Shown here one piece after another: positions 46,201-56,676 of a DNA stretch of 64,000 bases. How positions within the stretch are numbered: position 1 is the first letter of the stretch; each line of letters opens with the position of its first letter. Source of the stretch: Flavobacteriales bacterium. GTDB taxonomy: Bacteria; Bacteroidota; Bacteroidia; UBA10329. The stretch is from contig WGMW01000026.1 in the NCBI GenBank assembly GCA_016124845.1, positions 1-64,000 of the forward strand, given 5' to 3'. Both the position numbers and the translations under genes were made by a program. Below the pieces are notes generated by a model. It did not search any database and had not been told where the DNA came from. It saw nothing but the letters and a program-made list of their open reading frames with translations.

Positions 46201-49200
46201 ACCAAGCTGCCCGATACAGATGGTGATGCTGGGTTACTTACGTCAACAGCCCATATCTTATACTCACTGTCCGTGTCAAAATAGCTGGTGGTGATGTATG
46301 CATAGCCGTCCGAAACCGCAATTCGTGGTTTTTCCCAATAATTGAAACCATCAAGGTTGAGTGCACCGACCTGGGTGATTGAGCTTGGCGTGCTGATATC
46401 AAAGATGGTAATGGCATACTGCCCGATCGTATATAAGTAGTTGCCGGAAACGGTCAGATCAAAACTGAATACGCTTTTGGATGCCACTTGAACTGGCGAT
46501 GCCGGGTTTGAGAGGTCAAATACCTTCACCGAGCCGTTTATGGACACATAAGCATAACCGTCAGCCGCAGTGATATTCCAAGGCAAACTTCCGGTTGAGA
46601 CCGTTGTCACAAAGGAAGGTGAGGACCTGTCTGACACGTCATACACCCTCATATTGGCAGAGTTCTGGTCTGTTGTGTAAGCGTAGTCGCCAGATACCGC
46701 AACTGACACAGGCAAAGTACCGGCAGCTATCGAGCCAACCGATGTGGCACAGGATGGATCAGGCTGAGGGCCATTCCCTGTTCCGAACAGTGCGTCAAAA
46801 TCAAACGCCTGCCACGTAGCATTTCCGTCAGCGTCTGATGTCAAGATCTTCGAATCTCCTTCCGTTCCATCCTTCAGTCTAAGCGTTCCCTCCACGTGCA
46901 ACTTGGCACTTGGGCTTGTGGTTCCTACGCCAATATTGGTTCCATCATTGTGCAGATTGCTAACCGCTACCCAATCCGTTCCATTATGCCTTAATGTCTG
47001 CCCATCCGTTCCGGCCACCAAAGGACCGGTGGCCCCTGTTGGACCAGTTGGGCCATCTGCACCTGTGGCTCCCTGAGCTCCTGTTGCTCCATCTGACCCG
47101 TTAATTCCTGCTGTACCTTGAGGTCCTGTTGGACCTGTTGATCCGTCTGATCCGTTGCTTCCGGCCGCACCCGTGGCTCCCGTTGGACCAGTGGCGCCTG
47201 TTGCTCCATCAACTCCGTTCGATCCTGCTGCTCCGGTCGGACCCTGCGGACCTGTGACCCCGTCAGCACCTGTGACCCCTTGGATGCCTGTTGCCCCCTG
47301 TGGGCCTGTGGCTCCCGTAATTCCCTGTGCCCCAGTTGGACCCTGAGCCCCTGTTGGTCCGGTAACCCCTTGAATCCCTTGGGTTCCTGCGGATCCCTGT
47401 GGGCCAGTTGCCCCAGCGGGACCTGTGGGACCTACGAGCGAAGAGGTCGATTGCCATGAGGCCATGCCGTTGGCATCGCTGGTCAGCACATAGCCGTCCG
47501 CCTCGGTTCCATCCTGATATTTCATTTTTCCCACCAAATGGAATGTAGTGTCGGGTGAATCTGTTCCTATACCCAACTCTCCGCTCTTCAAAATGGTAAG
47601 CGCATTGGAACGTACAGAAGTGGAGGTACCATTGCCCACCACAAATATCCTGTCGGCAGCATTCCACCCGAGACTATCATTCGGAGTATAATCCGTATTG
47701 AATACACCCAAAGCCGTTTCTCCGAAAGATCTGGCCAAGGTATTTCCGCCCATTGCCGAAGACATTAAACCTCTTGCCGCAGTTTGGTATCCCATTGAAG
47801 TGGCGTAGGTGCCACGAGCTACTGTAGAACTACCCATTGCCGTGGAAAATGTCCCGCTGGCAATGGTGTTGTCTCCCATCGCTGTAGCGTACGTCCCACT
47901 GGCAGTTGTGCTGCTTCCCAAGGCTGTTGAAAATGCCCCGCTGGCCGTTGTTCCATTTCCCATTGCGGTGGTCGAGAATGAACTTGCAGTAGTTTGATAG
48001 CCGAAGGCGGTACTGGCTGTTCCTCCTGCTGTGTTGTTGTAGCCCATTGAAATAGCAAATGTTGAACTTGCCGTGCTGCTGGCCCCCATAGCTATGGAAT
48101 ACGGACCACTTGCCGTGGTTCCAGCCCCCGTAGCAATGGAATAAGTTGCACTTGCTGTGGATCCAGAACCCATTGCCACAGAAAAAACACCACTCGCTGT
48201 AGTTCCATAACCCATAGCGGTAGAGAATATGCCAGTTGCCACGGTCTGATATCCTGTTGCAACAGAATATGTTCCGCTTGCTTTTGTGTCAAGGCCAGTA
48301 GCAAAGGAATAATCTCCCAAATTGCCTGAATCCCAGACATTGCCGCTTGCCGCACCAGCCCGGAATGCACCTGAAGATTTATCGAAGAACATGCGTTTGT
48401 CATGGCCCGCATCACCATCATCATTCAATTGCGGAGAGCCGAACACAAAGTTGGTGGTAAGCATGTTTGCCATACTGGTATCCAGTCTTACTGTGTCTCC
48501 ATAAAGTTCAAATATGGATGCCGTAGAATGTGGCCCGGCCACGTAACCGAGAGCAGCTATCCCTGCCGAGTCTATCTGTGTATCTTCCACAGATGCCAAC
48601 CAACTTGCATTGCCATCAGCATCGCTGGTAAGCACGTAGCCATTGGCCTGAGTTCCATCCTGATACTTCAGCTTGCCTACTAAGTGAAATGTAGTATCTG
48701 GTACAGACGTACCGATACCAATATTGATTCCATCATTAAAGAGGTTTCCAACGGCTTCCCAATCGCCACCATTGTTTCTTAAGGTCTGCCCATCTGTACC
48801 TGCTACCAATGGGCCTGTTGCACCTGTCACACCTTGAAGTCCCTGCGGACCCGTGGCTCCTGTTGCTCCGTCTGCTCCTGTCGGTCCTTGAACACCTTGT
48901 ATTCCTTGTGAACCTGTGGCTCCCGTTACTCCATCAACTCCGTTCGTACCTGCTGCACCTGTTGGGCCTTGAATACCTTGAAGTCCTTGCGGACCTGTTG
49001 CTCCTGTTGCTCCTGTTGCTCCGTCAGCACCAGTCGGTCCTTGAATGCCTTGGATTCCCTGGGGACCTGTGGCGCCTGTTGCTCCATCTGCACCTGTCGG
49101 TCCCTGAACACCTTGTATTCCTTGCGGACCTGTGGCGCCTGTTGCTCCATCTGCACCTGTCGGGCCCTGAACACCTTGTGTTCCCTGCGGGCCAGTAGCA

Positions 49201-51893
49201 CCAATTGCTCCATCTGCACCAGTCGGGCCTTGAATACCTTGAAGTCCCTGTAGACCTGTCGCGCCTGTTGCTCCATCTGCTCCCGTTGGTCCTTGAATAC
49301 CTTGAAGTCCCTGCGGACCTGTGGCTCCTGTTGCTCCGTCTATTCCATTTGTACCAGCGGCTCCTGTTGGGCCTTGGATTCCTTGAAGTCCCTGTGGGCC
49401 TGTTGCTCCTGTTGCTCCGTCAGCACCAGTCGGTCCCTGAACACCTTGCATTCCTTGTGGACCTGTTGCTCCTGTTGCTCCATCTGCTCCTGTCGGACCC
49501 TGAATGCCTTGGATTCCCTGTGGGCCTGTAGCACCAATTGCTCCATCCGCTCCCGTTGGTCCTTGAATACCTTGAACTCCTTGTGGGCCTGTAGCACCTG
49601 TTGCCCCGTCTGCGCCTGTCAGACCTTGAACACCTTGAATGCCTTGCGGACCTGTCGCACCCGTTGCACCGTCTGCTCCTGTCGGTCCCTGGATTCCTTG
49701 AATTCCCTGCGGACCTGTAGCGCCCGTTGCTCCGTCTGCTCCAGTCGGTCCCTGAACACCTTGGATTCCTTGCGGACCTGTTGCTCCTGTTGCTCCGTCA
49801 ACTCCGTTCGTACCTGCTGCACCTGTTGGACCTTGAATACCCTGAATTCCCTGCGGGCCTGTGGCACCTGTTGCCCCATCAGCACCTGTCGGTCCCTGGA
49901 TTCCTTGGATTCCTTGTGGGCCTGTGGCGCCCGTTGCTCCGTCTGCACCAGTCGGTCCTTGGATGCCTTGAGGTCCCTGTGGACCTGTTGCACCAATTGC
50001 TCCATCAGCACCTGTCGGCCCTTGAATACCTTGGATTCCTTGTGGACCTGTGGCACCTGTTGGGCCATCCGCTCCTGTCGGACCCTGAACACCTTGAAGT
50101 CCCTGTGGACCTGTAGCTCCTGTTGCTCCATCTGCTCCTGTCAGGCCCTGAACACCTTGGATTCCCTGCGGACCTGTTGCTCCTGTTGCTCCGTCAACTC
50201 CGTTCGTACCTGCGGCACCCGTTGGACCTTGAATACCCTGCGGGCCTGTAGCACCAATTGCTCCATCAGCACCCGTTGGGCCTTGAATACCTTGGATTCC
50301 TTGTGGACCTGTTGCACCTGTTGCCCCGTCTGCGCCTGTCAGACCTTGAATGCCTTGCGGGCCTGTGGCTCCTGTTGCTCCATCTGCTCCTGTCGGTCCC
50401 TGAACACCTTGGATTCCTTGCGGACCTGTTGCTCCTGTTGCTCCGTCAGCACCTGTCGGTCCTTGAACACCTTGAATGCCTTGCGGGCCTGTGGCTCCTG
50501 TTGCTCCGTCTGCCCCTGTCGGTCCTTGAACACCTTGAGGTCCTTGTGGACCCGTGGCGCCTGTTGCTCCATCTGCACCTGTCGGTCCTTGAATACCTTG
50601 GATTCCTTGTGGACCTGTTGCACCTGTTGCTCCTGTTGCTCCATCTGCTCCTGTCGGTCCTTGAATACCCTGAGGTCCCTGCGGACCTGAGGCACCTGTT
50701 GCTCCATCAGCACCAGTCGGCCCCTGAACACCTTGGATTCCCTGTGGGCCTGTGGCGCCCGTTGCACCATCTGCCCCTGTCGGACCCTGAACACCTTGAA
50801 GTCCCTGCGGACCTGAGGCACCTGTTGCTCCATCAGCACCAGTCGGCCCCTGAACACCTTGGATTCCCTGTGGGCCTGTGGCGCCCGTTGCTCCGTCTGC
50901 CCCTGTCGGGCCTTGGATTCCTTGAAGTCCTTGGATTCCCTGTGGGCCTGTTGCTCCCGTTGCACCTGTTGCTCCATCAGCACCTGTCGGGCCCTGAACA
51001 CCTTGAATGCCTTGCGGACCTGTTGCTCCTATTACTCCATCTGCACCCGTTGGTCCTTGAATACCTTGGATTCCTTGCGGACCTGTGGCTCCTATTGCTC
51101 CATCTGCACCCGTTGGTCCTTGAATACCTTGAAGTCCCTGCGGACCTGTGGCACCTGTGGCACCTGTTGCTCCGTTAGCGCCCGTTGGTCCCTGAATACC
51201 TTGCGGACCGGTAGCGCCCATTGCTCCATCAGCACCCGCTGGGCCTTGAACACCTTGGATTCCTTGCGGACCTGTGGCACCTGTTGCTCCTGTTGCTCCG
51301 TCAACTCCGTTCGTACCTGCTGCACCCGTTGGTCCCTGTGGACCAGTTGCACCTGTTGCTCCATCAGCACCCGTTGTACCTTGGATTCCTTGAACGCCCT
51401 GTGGACCTGTGGCTCCCGTTGCTCCATCCACTCCTGTTGGGCCTTGGATGCCTTGTGGGCCTGTGGCGCCTGTTGGACCGGAAACCACATCTCCCGTTGA
51501 CTTGGCGTAAAGTGCATAAGGCACACTCAGCAACTGACTGGTTCCAAGAATGGTGAAGTTGGTCCCTCCAGACAAATCGGCCTTGGTCAATATATAATGT
51601 GATCCCGCACCCCAATCAATCGTAGAAAAGTCTCCCAGAAAGACATCCCCAGCACCGATCTCCAATGATGCCAAACCGTTGGCATTGGTGGTAACGGTAT
51701 GCGTTTCTATATAGACCGCTGGGCCAGTACTGCTTCCCTCAAGAATACGGACCTCCATTCCAATCGGCTGATTGGTGACCAGATTATTGTTCTGATCGCG
51801 GACAACCGCTTGGTAGCTCATTTTTTCGGGAGCTTGGGCAAATGCGCCCGTTGAAATCAGAAGAACTACAAAGAGTGCGTAGAGTTTTCTCAT
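43269..51893 (-). CDS. Giant collagen-like fibre protein with embedded beta-propeller and G2-like C-terminus (2874 aa)
   Basis: It has a signal peptide ([19 protein letters not shown]) and the shared N-terminal domain (20-133). Then come a long Gly-X-Y stalk (about 136-1027), the [19 protein letters not shown] module, YadA-head-like repeats (about 1198-1388), a second collagen stretch (about 1488-1625), an LVIVD-type beta-propeller (about 1718-2021: [35 protein letters not shown]), a third collagen stretch (2053-2118), a beta-sandwich-like region with Cys pairs (2198-2355), a fourth collagen stretch (2368-2425), tail-fibre-like repeats, and a C-terminal ADYAEYIQK domain resembling Peptidase G2 / IMC autoproteolytic domains (about 2700 on). 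The end is a coiled coil, [14 protein letters not shown]. It lies 3 nt after the small T9SS gene. The ligand is unknown. Confidence 0.88.
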   Translation of the reverse strand: MRKLYALFVVLLISTGAFAQAPEKMSYQAVVRDQNNNLVTNQPIGMEVRILEGSSTGPAVYIETHTVTTNANGLASLEIGAGDVFLGDFSTIDWGAGSHYILTKADLSGGTNFTILGTSQLLSVPYALYAKSTGDVVSGPTGATGPQGIQGPTGVDGATGATGPQGVQGIQGTTGADGATGATGPQGPTGAAGTNGVDGATGATGATGPQGIQGVQGPAGADGAMGATGPQGIQGPTGANGATGATGATGPQGLQGIQGPTGADGAIGATGPQGIQGIQGPTGADGVIGATGPQGIQGVQGPTGADGATGATGATGPQGIQGLQGIQGPTGADGATGATGPQGIQGVQGPTGADGATGASGPQGLQGVQGPTGADGATGATGPQGIQGVQGPTGADGATGASGPQGPQGIQGPTGADGATGATGATGPQGIQGIQGPTGADGATGATGPQGPQGVQGPTGADGATGATGPQGIQGVQGPTGADGATGATGPQGIQGVQGPTGADGATGATGPQGIQGLTGADGATGATGPQGIQGIQGPTGADGAIGATGPQGIQGPTGAAGTNGVDGATGATGPQGIQGVQGLTGADGATGATGPQGLQGVQGPTGADGPTGATGPQGIQGIQGPTGADGAIGATGPQGPQGIQGPTGADGATGATGPQGIQGIQGPTGADGATGATGPQGIQGIQGPTGAAGTNGVDGATGATGPQGIQGVQGPTGADGATGATGPQGIQGIQGPTGADGATGATGPQGIQGVQGLTGADGATGATGPQGVQGIQGPTGADGAIGATGPQGIQGIQGPTGADGATGATGPQGMQGVQGPTGADGATGATGPQGLQGIQGPTGAAGTNGIDGATGATGPQGLQGIQGPTGADGATGATGLQGLQGIQGPTGADGAIGATGPQGTQGVQGPTGADGATGATGPQGIQGVQGPTGADGATGATGPQGIQGIQGPTGADGATGATGATGPQGLQGIQGPTGAAGTNGVDGVTGATGSQGIQGVQGPTGADGATGATGPQGLQGVTGATGPLVAGTDGQTLRNNGGDWEAVGNLFNDGINIGIGTSVPDTTFHLVGKLKYQDGTQANGYVLTSDADGNASWLASVEDTQIDSAGIAALGYVAGPHSTASIFELYGDTVRLDTSMANMLTTNFVFGSPQLNDDGDAGHDKRMFFDKSSGAFRAGAASGNVWDSGNLGDYSFATGLDTKASGTYSVATGYQTVATGIFSTAMGYGTTASGVFSVAMGSGSTASATYSIATGAGTTASGPYSIAMGASSTASSTFAISMGYNNTAGGTASTAFGYQTTASSFSTTAMGNGTTASGAFSTALGSSTTASGTYATAMGDNTIASGTFSTAMGSSTVARGTYATSMGYQTAARGLMSSAMGGNTLARSFGETALGVFNTDYTPNDSLGWNAADRIFVVGNGTSTSVRSNALTILKSGELGIGTDSPDTTFHLVGKMKYQDGTEADGYVLTSDANGMASWQSTSSLVGPTGPAGATGPQGSAGTQGIQGVTGPTGAQGPTGAQGITGATGPQGATGIQGVTGADGVTGPQGPTGAAGSNGVDGATGATGPTGATGAAGSNGSDGSTGPTGPQGTAGINGSDGATGAQGATGADGPTGPTGATGPLVAGTDGQTLRHNGTDWVAVSNLHNDGTNIGVGTTSPSAKLHVEGTLRLKDGTEGDSKILTSDADGNATWQAFDFDALFGTGNGPQPDPSCATSVGSIAAGTLPVSVAVSGDYAYTTDQNSANMRVYDVSDRSSPSFVTTVSTGSLPWNITAADGYAYVSINGSVKVFDLSNPASPVQVASKSVFSFDLTVSGNYLYTIGQYAITIFDISTPSSITQVGALNLDGFNYWEKPRIAVSDGYAYITTSYFDTDSEYKIWAVDVSNPASPSVSGSLVLGTNTGAPPVHYPDLGVKGNYAYVSFDGSDGPAGIKVVDISNPASLSVTTTLTPSYTSLGSIAVSGNYAFVTSFNKLLIYDINTDPTTPSLVNNISAGWGENITVSGNYAYTVNNGAPASRTLQIFQLFCSEQYVLTMDPSTGTFSNESLSSAVGPTGPTGVAGATGPTGPTGAAGSNGSNGATGATGPTGPQGTAGINGSDGATGPTGATGATGATGPIAGSDMQVNFNDGGSAGADAEFVYDKTTNHAAIGTSTVNDNAILELSGTDGAFLPPRLTTAQRDALTAEAGMQVFNVSDGLMQVCTAEAAPNDTTVYGQGVSDGLWSSGQCVNNSSWLQVFVPDVSGVITEIELWNYNSATASLSVYDGRTLSDCNDSPNTFGTSNSITTSAGWNTWTFSTPVAVTAGNTYYISTSSSSGCLGTYTYQSSTYNFAALPGSLFGMMGSCNSGISFHTHVKVVSEGAAATWVSISPGATGPTGATGNDGATGPTGPTGPTGAAGSNGLTGATGPTGPAGLTGATGPTGPSGPTYTAGTGLNLTSNEFSIASTVVTSNYTSTIVAIAFSGNGAALTNLSPSALTQASATSGQVLKWNGSAWAPAADDNDDTTYSNGTGLNLSGTTFSIDNTVVTNNYMGTVTANAFVGDGSGLTSVNIDNGSITTAKLADYAVTGDKIDDGTITGYKLADGSIGYQKLDATIVTSNYQGSVLAKGLLAANSSATGGVAGFSNSNTGSDADVLSLTVGAAVAGSSNKFISFNDGSGEIGSIHGDGGGATQYAYDEVDWDDDSYGFMNKDGIVLESSGADYAEYIQKYDPAKCYRPGELVGVKNGKLVDSNGDVDRVMSVSAKPVVIGNMPSDAKDEFELVAFVGQVYVMVRGPVISGQYIVASDEAGIGVARSIDELTSDDMKRVVGQAWQTSEKTELRLVKVGITPMDMSLVQADRIARLEAELRTERSKNADRLARIEEQLGIGLKAEK
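48815..51490 (-). repeat. Main collagen-like Gly-X-Y array of the 2874-aa gene
   Basis: About 295 consecutive Gly-X-Y triplets, built mainly from a seven-triplet (63-bp) unit [19 protein letters not shown](V/I)Q, with occasional [10 protein letters not shown] insertions at several points. Pro in X position is sparse, Thr and Ala are abundant and Lys/Arg are absent, as in other bacterial collagen-like stalks. Three short arrays of the same kind lie at 47020-47430, 45540-45735 and 44620-44790. Confidence 0.92.
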
Positions 51894-51896
51894 AGG

Positions 51897-52373
51897 TCAG
51901 GTTTTGATGATCTTGAAGGTTTTGATAGGCTTCTGCCTGTCGGTGATGGTGAGGTAATAGGTGGCCATGGCGAACGGGCCCATGTTTATCTGTGTGTTGG
52001 ACGCAACGATCGCATCTGTCAGCACCAATTTTCCAGCTACATCGAACAGCTGAAATGATAGTTCTTCCTGATTGTAATTCCCAATGCTCAGATTGAGCAC
52101 ATCTATCGTTGGGTTGGGATAGGCTGAGAGTTGAAGTACAATCTCAGGACGGTCAATGCCGCTGACCGTGTAGATCTCGTAGGGCTGTTGAACGCCTTCA
52201 GAAAAAGAAGCGTCCGAATTTGCTGTGGTATGATAGACCACCTGACCGATGGAATAGCTGATGGTGCCTGTGTTGCCCGAAAGCTCCGCTCCGGAAGCAT
52301 TCACGGATTCCTGAGACCGTGCTTCCGCAGTAATGAACAGCAGAAACACGATGCTGATGCATGTGTATTTCAT
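51897..52373 (-). CDS. Small T9SS type A sorting-domain protein
   Basis: It is 158 aa from ATG 52373 (MKYTCISIVFLLFITAEA, signal peptide). The middle SVNASGAELSGNTGTISYSI then GQVVYHTT and FSEGVQQPYEI is a short strand-rich module often found alone before a sorting domain. The sorting domain (LSAYPNPTIDVLNLSI ... LFDVAGKLVLTDA ... TYYLTITDRQKPIKTFKIIK) occupies the second half. It is first in a minus-strand run with the 2874-aa fibre gene (3-nt gap), so it may be an accessory of that fibre. Confidence 0.82.
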   Translation of the reverse strand: MKYTCISIVFLLFITAEARSQESVNASGAELSGNTGTISYSIGQVVYHTTANSDASFSEGVQQPYEIYTVSGIDRPEIVLQLSAYPNPTIDVLNLSIGNYNQEELSFQLFDVAGKLVLTDAIVASNTQINMGPFAMATYYLTITDRQKPIKTFKIIKT

Positions 52374-52545
52374 AGGGGTTGGGCAAGGTGTAGGTTTCCT
52401 GGTCTGGTAATCTAAACCATTACCCACTCAAAAGATATGGGTTACACAATTTAGACGAACATCTACCAAATGCATGATGAGCATGGCTTTCGGAGAGATT
52501 GAAGCGAACAAATCTCAGTTCGAATTCCCCCTTTCTGTGAAGTCA

Positions 52546-53781
52546 TCACGAAAGTGGATAAATGACCAGTCCGCTGAGCAACTTGGGTACCACATAGGTG
52601 CTTTTTGGAGGCATGGTCTTGCCTTGGTCGGCTATGGTGTAAAATTCTTTTCCTGATACTGGATAGAGTGAGAATGCCACCGAATATTTCCCGGTATTCA
52701 CCAATCTGTCGAGTTCCTGCGGCCCCTTTGTACCTGGAACAAAACCAATTCGGTCATCATTCCGAAGGTCTCGGATCCCAAGGAGTGGAGAAAGAATCTT
52801 ATCTGAGAGAATGCTCACATCAAGTGCCGCCACCACTTCCGTACTTTTCCGATGGCGGTAAACCAATTTATACCAATTGCCTCCCAAGCACATCCCGAAA
52901 TGACCTGGTTGTTCTGGTTTAATAGGAATCTGTTCTTTGAAATGAACCTCAAAATCAGCTGAAAGCTCCTGTAAGAATTGGGCCACTCCCAAATTTCCGA
53001 GGTCTTTAACAACCCTATTGAATTCCAATATCTTCAACTGGTCGTCTGCAAAGAAAATTCCGAGGAAAAAGTTCCAAGGCTCCTCCCCTGTCACTTTTCC
53101 CAACTCCAACCATTTATCGTGCGCAAGCAGCACAGACGAGGCCGAACGATGATGGCCGTCCGCAATATAAATGTGTTCGAGCAGTGAGAATTTCTCCGAG
53201 AACTTGGATGTCCATTCCGAATCGCTCACGCGCCACAGTTGATGGCGTTTGTCGCTTTCCTCAAACTCCAACATGGGCGGATTCTGCTTGACGATCTCGG
53301 TCAGCAATTCCAAGCTTCCGTTTCTGGGATAGGTGAAACAGACAGGCTCCGCATTGATGTCGCAAACTGCGAGATAGTCGCGTAGGACCTTCTCTCGACT
53401 GGCAATGGTCTGCTCATGAATTCGGATGGTTCCGTTATCGTAGTCCTCCACCGAGGCACAGCCCAGAATCCCCGTAAAGGAAAGCTTGCCGATATGCTGC
53501 GTGTAAACGTAAAAACTCGGCTCCGCATCCTGTTCAAAAACACCTTTTTCACGAAGCATTTCATACACCTGCTTGCTGAGTTTGAACAACTGCTGCGAAT
53601 TGGCCGCAGCTTTCTTGCCCGTAAGAAATTCAGGTCGGATGATATTGAGAAATGACTCTTGATTTGAAAGCAGGATGTTCTTAACCTCCTTCTTGGGATA
53701 CGACTCATACGAACGGCTTACAACCCGAGCAACATTGTCGGGCCGAGGATGAATACCGCGAAATGGACGTACGCGAGCCAT
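52546..53781 (-). CDS. DUF1015 family protein
   Basis: This 411-aa soluble protein starts MARVRPFRGIHPRPDNVARV and contains the family motifs SFYVYTQHIGKLSFTGILGC, RIHEQTIASREK, YIADGHHRSASSVLL and GFVPGTKGPQELDRLV. The DGHHR segment looks like a catalytic or nucleotide-binding site. DUF1015 genes often accompany serA and serC, as here; published work on this family is outside what I can verify. It is 107 nt from serA, same strand. Confidence 0.88.
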   Translation of the reverse strand: MARVRPFRGIHPRPDNVARVVSRSYESYPKKEVKNILLSNQESFLNIIRPEFLTGKKAAANSQQLFKLSKQVYEMLREKGVFEQDAEPSFYVYTQHIGKLSFTGILGCASVEDYDNGTIRIHEQTIASREKVLRDYLAVCDINAEPVCFTYPRNGSLELLTEIVKQNPPMLEFEESDKRHQLWRVSDSEWTSKFSEKFSLLEHIYIADGHHRSASSVLLAHDKWLELGKVTGEEPWNFFLGIFFADDQLKILEFNRVVKDLGNLGVAQFLQELSADFEVHFKEQIPIKPEQPGHFGMCLGGNWYKLVYRHRKSTEVVAALDVSILSDKILSPLLGIRDLRNDDRIGFVPGTKGPQELDRLVNTGKYSVAFSLYPVSGKEFYTIADQGKTMPPKSTYVVPKLLSGLVIYPLS

Positions 53782-53888
53782 GCTTCGAAAGTATTTACAA
53801 TTGACCGTTTGCGATCTGCAATTTCAAAATTGACCCGAACATCAATTGTCTGTCGAAAATTGCAAATAGTAGATTGAAATAAGAACGG

Positions 53889-54842
53889 TCAGCCAACGGC
53901 TTCAATGACCTTCTCTGCCAGTTCGATGCCGATGCGCGCCTGTGCCTCGTTTGTCGAAGCCCCGATATGAGGCGTTATAGAAACTCTTGGATGCTCGAGA
54001 AGCTCTGGTTTCGGAGTCGGTTCGTTCTCAAAAACATCCAGACCGGCCGCCAAAACCTTTCCAGAATCCAATGCATGCAAAAGTGAAACTTCATCAATTA
54101 CACCACCGCGTGCGGCATTGATGAGCATCACGCCATCTTTCATTTTCTCAAATTCCGCGGAAGCGACCATCGCCCCATCCTTTGGTTTGGGAACATGGAA
54201 TGAGATGACATCCGACTGCTGCAATAGCTCATCCAACGAAACGGTTTTCAGCGTCACGTTCACTTCACCATATATATGTATGTGAAATGCAATTTCAACC
54301 TCTTGGATGAATGGATCATGCGCCACCACTTTCATTCCCAGGCCTAAAGCCATTTTGGCCAATGCCTGGCCGATGCGGCCGATACCGACAATTCCGAGCG
54401 TTTTGCCCTGAAGTTCAGAACCTTTGGAATAGCTTTTTTTCAGCTTCGCGAAATCGGTTGTTCCCGAAACTGGCATTTCCCTATTGGAAAGTTGAAGGAA
54501 ACGAGAAACAGAGAACAGATGCGCCAGCACCAACTCCGCCACCGACTGCGATGATGCCGCAGGCGTGTTCACTACTTTAATTCCATTCGCTTCGGCAGTT
54601 TTCAGATCGATATTGTCGAGACCTACTCCTGCTCTTCCGATGACCTTGAGGCCATCCCAAGCACCAAGTTCCTTGGCCGTGATCTGCGTGGCGCTTCGCA
54701 CCAACACACCCACAACTTCATTTTCCTTCATAAAAGTGGCCAGTCGGTCCTGAGCCACCTTTTCGGTCTGAACCCGAAAACCTGCTTCCTCTAACAATCG
54801 CTTGCCTTCGGGATGAATTCCATCGTTCGCTAAAATGAGCAT
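53889..54842 (-). CDS. serA: D-3-phosphoglycerate dehydrogenase (short form)
   Basis: This 317-aa D-2-hydroxyacid dehydrogenase performs the first step of serine synthesis. The NAD motif is [15 protein letters not shown]. The catalytic triad is visible as Arg in [10 protein letters not shown], Glu in [13 protein letters not shown] and His in [12 protein letters not shown]. No ACT or intervening domain is present, so it lacks the usual serine-inhibition module. It lies 3 nt after serC, which supports the assignment. Confidence 0.92.
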   Translation of the reverse strand: MLILANDGIHPEGKRLLEEAGFRVQTEKVAQDRLATFMKENEVVGVLVRSATQITAKELGAWDGLKVIGRAGVGLDNIDLKTAEANGIKVVNTPAASSQSVAELVLAHLFSVSRFLQLSNREMPVSGTTDFAKLKKSYSKGSELQGKTLGIVGIGRIGQALAKMALGLGMKVVAHDPFIQEVEIAFHIHIYGEVNVTLKTVSLDELLQQSDVISFHVPKPKDGAMVASAEFEKMKDGVMLINAARGGVIDEVSLLHALDSGKVLAAGLDVFENEPTPKPELLEHPRVSITPHIGASTNEAQARIGIELAEKVIEAVG

Positions 54843-54845
54843 AAA

Positions 54846-55937
54846 CTATCCTTTTGTTCGTTCGAGTTCCTGCATCACATCTACCAGCACCTGCACACTC
54901 TCCACAGGCAATGCGTTGTACATGCTTGCGCGGAAACCACCCACGGAGCGGTGTCCTTTCAAACCGCTGATGTTCGCTTCTTTCAGCATGGCATTGAACG
55001 AATCGGTCAACTCCTCGTTCTCCAGCACAAATGTGGCGTTCATGCGCGAGCGGTCTTCCTTGTCTGCCGTTCCTTTGAACAGCAGGTTGCGATCGATCTC
55101 ACCATAAAGCAGATCGGCCTTCTGTTGATTGCGTTTGTCGATCCAATCAATTCCACCGTTCTTCTTCAGCCACTCCAAGGTCAGCATCGACACATAGATG
55201 GAAAATACTGGAGGTGTATTGAACATGCTCTCCCCCGCCACATGCACCGAATAATCGAGCATGGAAGGAAGGTCGCGGTTGGTCTTGCCAAGAAGTTCTT
55301 CCTTGACAATAGCAAGCGTAACTCCCGCTGGACCAAGATTCTTCTGTGCGCCAGCGTAGATCAGTCCGTAATCGGCCACATCGATCGGGCGGCTGAAAAT
55401 ATCGGACGACATATCCGATATCAACACGGAATCTGTTTTTGGTGTGTAAAAGAACTCGGTACCGTAGATGGTATTATTTGTTGTGTAATGAAGAAAATCC
55501 AGGTCTGAAGGAACATGGAAGTTTTTGGGAACGTAGCAATAATTGCGATCCTTGGAGGAAATGACCACATTGATGTCACCGATCTTCTTTGCTTCCTTGA
55601 TGGCCTTGGAAGACCAGACGCCCGTATCAATATAACCTCCTTTTCCTCCCAAAGAGAGAAAGTTCAGAGCACTCATATAAAACTGCAGGCTCGCTCCTCC
55701 CTGCAAAAAAAGCACGGCATAGCCAGTTGGTACGTTCAATATTTCCTTGACCAACGCAGTGGCATTTTCGGTCATCGCCACGATCTCTTTACTGCGATGA
55801 GACATCTCCAAAATGGAAAGTCCCGTTCCGTTATACTCCAAAACGGCCTGACTTGCCTGTTGAAAAACCTCCTGTGGCAGGATGCAAGGACCTGCGCTGT
55901 AATTATGAACCTTGGTTGTGCTGAGTGTGTCTGACAT
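54846..55937 (-). CDS. serC: Phosphoserine aminotransferase
   Basis: This 363-aa PLP enzyme starts at ATG 55937 (MSDTLSTTKVHNYSAGPCIL). The Lys motif YAGAQKNLGPAG and the substrate loops SHRSKEI, LFLQGGASLQFYM and GGFRASMYNALPVE are present. It makes phosphoserine from 3-phosphohydroxypyruvate supplied by SerA. A longer in-frame extension to 56057 lacks homologous character and is not used. Confidence 0.96.
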   Translation of the reverse strand: MSDTLSTTKVHNYSAGPCILPQEVFQQASQAVLEYNGTGLSILEMSHRSKEIVAMTENATALVKEILNVPTGYAVLFLQGGASLQFYMSALNFLSLGGKGGYIDTGVWSSKAIKEAKKIGDINVVISSKDRNYCYVPKNFHVPSDLDFLHYTTNNTIYGTEFFYTPKTDSVLISDMSSDIFSRPIDVADYGLIYAGAQKNLGPAGVTLAIVKEELLGKTNRDLPSMLDYSVHVAGESMFNTPPVFSIYVSMLTLEWLKKNGGIDWIDKRNQQKADLLYGEIDRNLLFKGTADKEDRSRMNATFVLENEELTDSFNAMLKEANISGLKGHRSVGGFRASMYNALPVESVQVLVDVMQELERTKG

Positions 55938-56184
55938 GGGATTGTTTTGTTTGGGTGCGAAAGTCTTAAAATATTGGGAACTAACGAGTAAGACCCAGAT
56001 TATCTGTTCTTGAAGCTTGATTTCGGGACAAGAAAATGACGCTGAACTGGAGACCACAATGTTCCAAGTTCAGTTGTTCGGGGGCAATCGTTGATAACTT
56101 ATGCTCAGAAATATTTGATTTATTCAGCAGTTCGTGTTCATTTGTTCTTACATTTAAACAATTGTTAACCAAAAACTATTTAAA

Positions 56185-56331
56185 ATGGCTGAAGCTTATT
56201 GTGTAAAGTGCAAAGCAAAAAGAGAAATGAAAGATGCTAAAGAGGTTACTATGAAGAACTCTCGTAAGGCATTGAAAGGTGTTTGCCCAACTTGCGGAAC
56301 TGGAATGTTCAAGATTTTGGGTAAGGCCTAA
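56185..56331 (+). CDS. DUF5679-type small zinc-ribbon protein (48 aa)
   Basis: The translation starts MAEAYCVKCKAKREMKDAKE and ends GVCPTCGTGMFKILGKA. Two CxxC knuckles (Cys 6/9 and 34/37) form a zinc ribbon. The rest is Lys-rich, consistent with nucleic-acid or ribosome association. It is divergent from serC and ends before a strong terminator, so is probably a monocistronic, well-expressed gene. Function is unknown. Confidence 0.88.
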   Translation: MAEAYCVKCKAKREMKDAKEVTMKNSRKALKGVCPTCGTGMFKILGKA

Positions 56332-56430
56332 TTCGCCTTCTCTTTTTTGACAGGGAATCGGGTCGTAAGACCTGTGGAATGTCAAAGAGCTTTGTAGGTT
56401 TTCGGTGAAACTCCGAAAGCTTCGAAAAAG

Positions 56431-56464
56431 AAAGCCCCACACGTGTTGCACGTGTGGGGCTTTT
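56431..56464. terminator. Strong bidirectional terminator
   Basis: GCCCCACACGTG - TTG - CACGTGTGGGGC is a perfect 12-bp stem flanked by AAAGAAA and TTTT. Confidence 0.92.
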
Positions 56465-56498
56465 GATTTGCACTTATTTTCTCCGAATCGAAAGCCAG

Positions 56499-56515
56499 AT
56501 TTTCATTTTGAAAAT
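56499..56515. promoter_or_regulatory. Enhancer-like dyad ATTTTCA-TTT-TGAAAAT
   Basis: A perfect 7-bp dyad with spacer TTT, about 110 nt upstream of the -24 GG of the sigma-54-like site at 56616. The same dyad recurs at 62573 at a similar distance from another such site. The position fits the upstream activator site of an NtrC-family regulator. Confidence 0.55.
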
Positions 56516-56615
56516 CAGCACACAACGACCCGAAGAGCTTCAAACCCCATCCTTGAGGCACATCGTACTGAAAAACAGTCCATTAGAAATGTATTGACCC
56601 AAACCCGTCTTGCAT

Positions 56616-56631
56616 TGGCATAGCGTTGGCA
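56616..56631 (+). promoter_or_regulatory. Sigma-54-type promoter candidate (TGGCATAGCGTTGGCA)
   Basis: GG-N10-GC spacing is exact. The -24 TGGCA matches; the -12 is TGGCA instead of TTGCA. Transcription would start near 56642, 35 nt before the DUF4382 lipoprotein. Confidence 0.55.
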
Positions 56632-56676
56632 ATTAGACCCGAGAACTAATCGAAGTCTAACTAAAAACAAAAAGCT

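Larger units (their letters stand above)
56332..56676. other. Intergenic region with terminator, enhancer-like dyad and sigma-54-like promoter
   Basis: These 345 nt hold, in order, the terminator of the zinc-ribbon gene, a dyad (56499-56515), TGAAAAACA (56569-56577) and a GG-N10-GC promoter-like site (56616-56631) before the DUF4382 gene. No ORF with coding character was seen. Confidence 0.6.

Noticed and set aside
49293-50690. Long plus-strand open frames (up to 465 codons) rich in Ser, Thr, Cys and Leu across the collagen array
   Set aside because: They are antisense readings of a repetitive, stop-poor Gly-X-Y gene. Every frame of the repeat stays open, and the minus-strand frame has a signal peptide and real domains on both sides.
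48815-51490. Possible CRISPR or VNTR array
   Set aside because: There are no constant repeats with unique spacers. Units code for Gly-X-Y triplets within one continuous reading frame.
55938-56057. N-terminal extension of serC
   Set aside because: The family begins at MSDTLSTTKVHNYSAGP. The 40 residues before it look like translated promoter region.
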